5,015 nt of DNA. It comes from Promethearchaeota archaeon (GTDB taxonomy: Archaea > Asgardarchaeota > Lokiarchaeia > Sigynarchaeales > MK-D1). The DNA is taken from positions 1-5,015 of the forward strand of contig JAEOUK010000186.1 of the NCBI GenBank assembly GCA_016839385.1, read 5' to 3'. The translations under genes and the position numbers were made by a program. Positions 5,003-5,015 of this stretch are shown piece after piece; within the stretch, counting starts at the first letter, position 1, and every line of letters starts with the position of its first letter. A model generated the notes under the pieces. It had not been told where the DNA came from. It made no database searches and worked only from the letters and a program-made list of their open reading frames with translations.

Positions 5003-5015
5003 AAACAAATTTTCG

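Overview
The window is AT-rich (about one third G+C by eye) and reads like archaeal DNA. It has TATA-like boxes about 25-35 nt upstream of several starts, poly-T tracts after stop codons, weak GTGA-type ribosome binding sites, and protein families frequent in archaea. An Asgard (Promethearchaeota) or other anaerobic archaeal lineage is a reasonable guess, but nothing here fixes the phylum.

Layout. Positions 1-860 hold two tandem minus-strand paralogues of the L-2-amino-thiazoline-4-carboxylate (ATC) hydrolase-like family. The downstream copy is cut by the window edge. A 364-base divergent intergenic region follows (861-1224). It contains a short plus-strand reading frame broken by one in-frame TAA, which may be a decayed small gene. 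From 1225 onward everything is on the plus strand: a HisC-like fold-type I aminotransferase homologue (1225-2361), a MutY/Nth-type HhH-GPD DNA glycosylase homologue (2413-3273), a short alkaline-phosphatase-superfamily protein (3389-4105) and a LarE/TIGR00268-like PP-loop protein (4154-5002). Gaps are 51, 115 and 48 bases. Poly-T runs follow the aminotransferase and phosphatase genes, so this may be several short transcripts rather than one operon.

The main observation is that all four plus-strand enzymes keep a recognisable fold but differ from the textbook family at key positions. The aminotransferase has Phe where the Schiff-base lysine should be. The glycosylase has Glu for the catalytic Asp and contains no cysteine at all, so it has no Fe-S cluster. 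The phosphatase-like protein has GNHG for the usual DHG-type metal motif. The LarE-like protein has SGGLNS for SGGxDS, and Asp and Asn in place of two of its usual cysteines. All four frames are intact, so these look like maintained divergent subfamilies rather than decaying genes. No shared pathway is evident, and I do not claim the four form one system.
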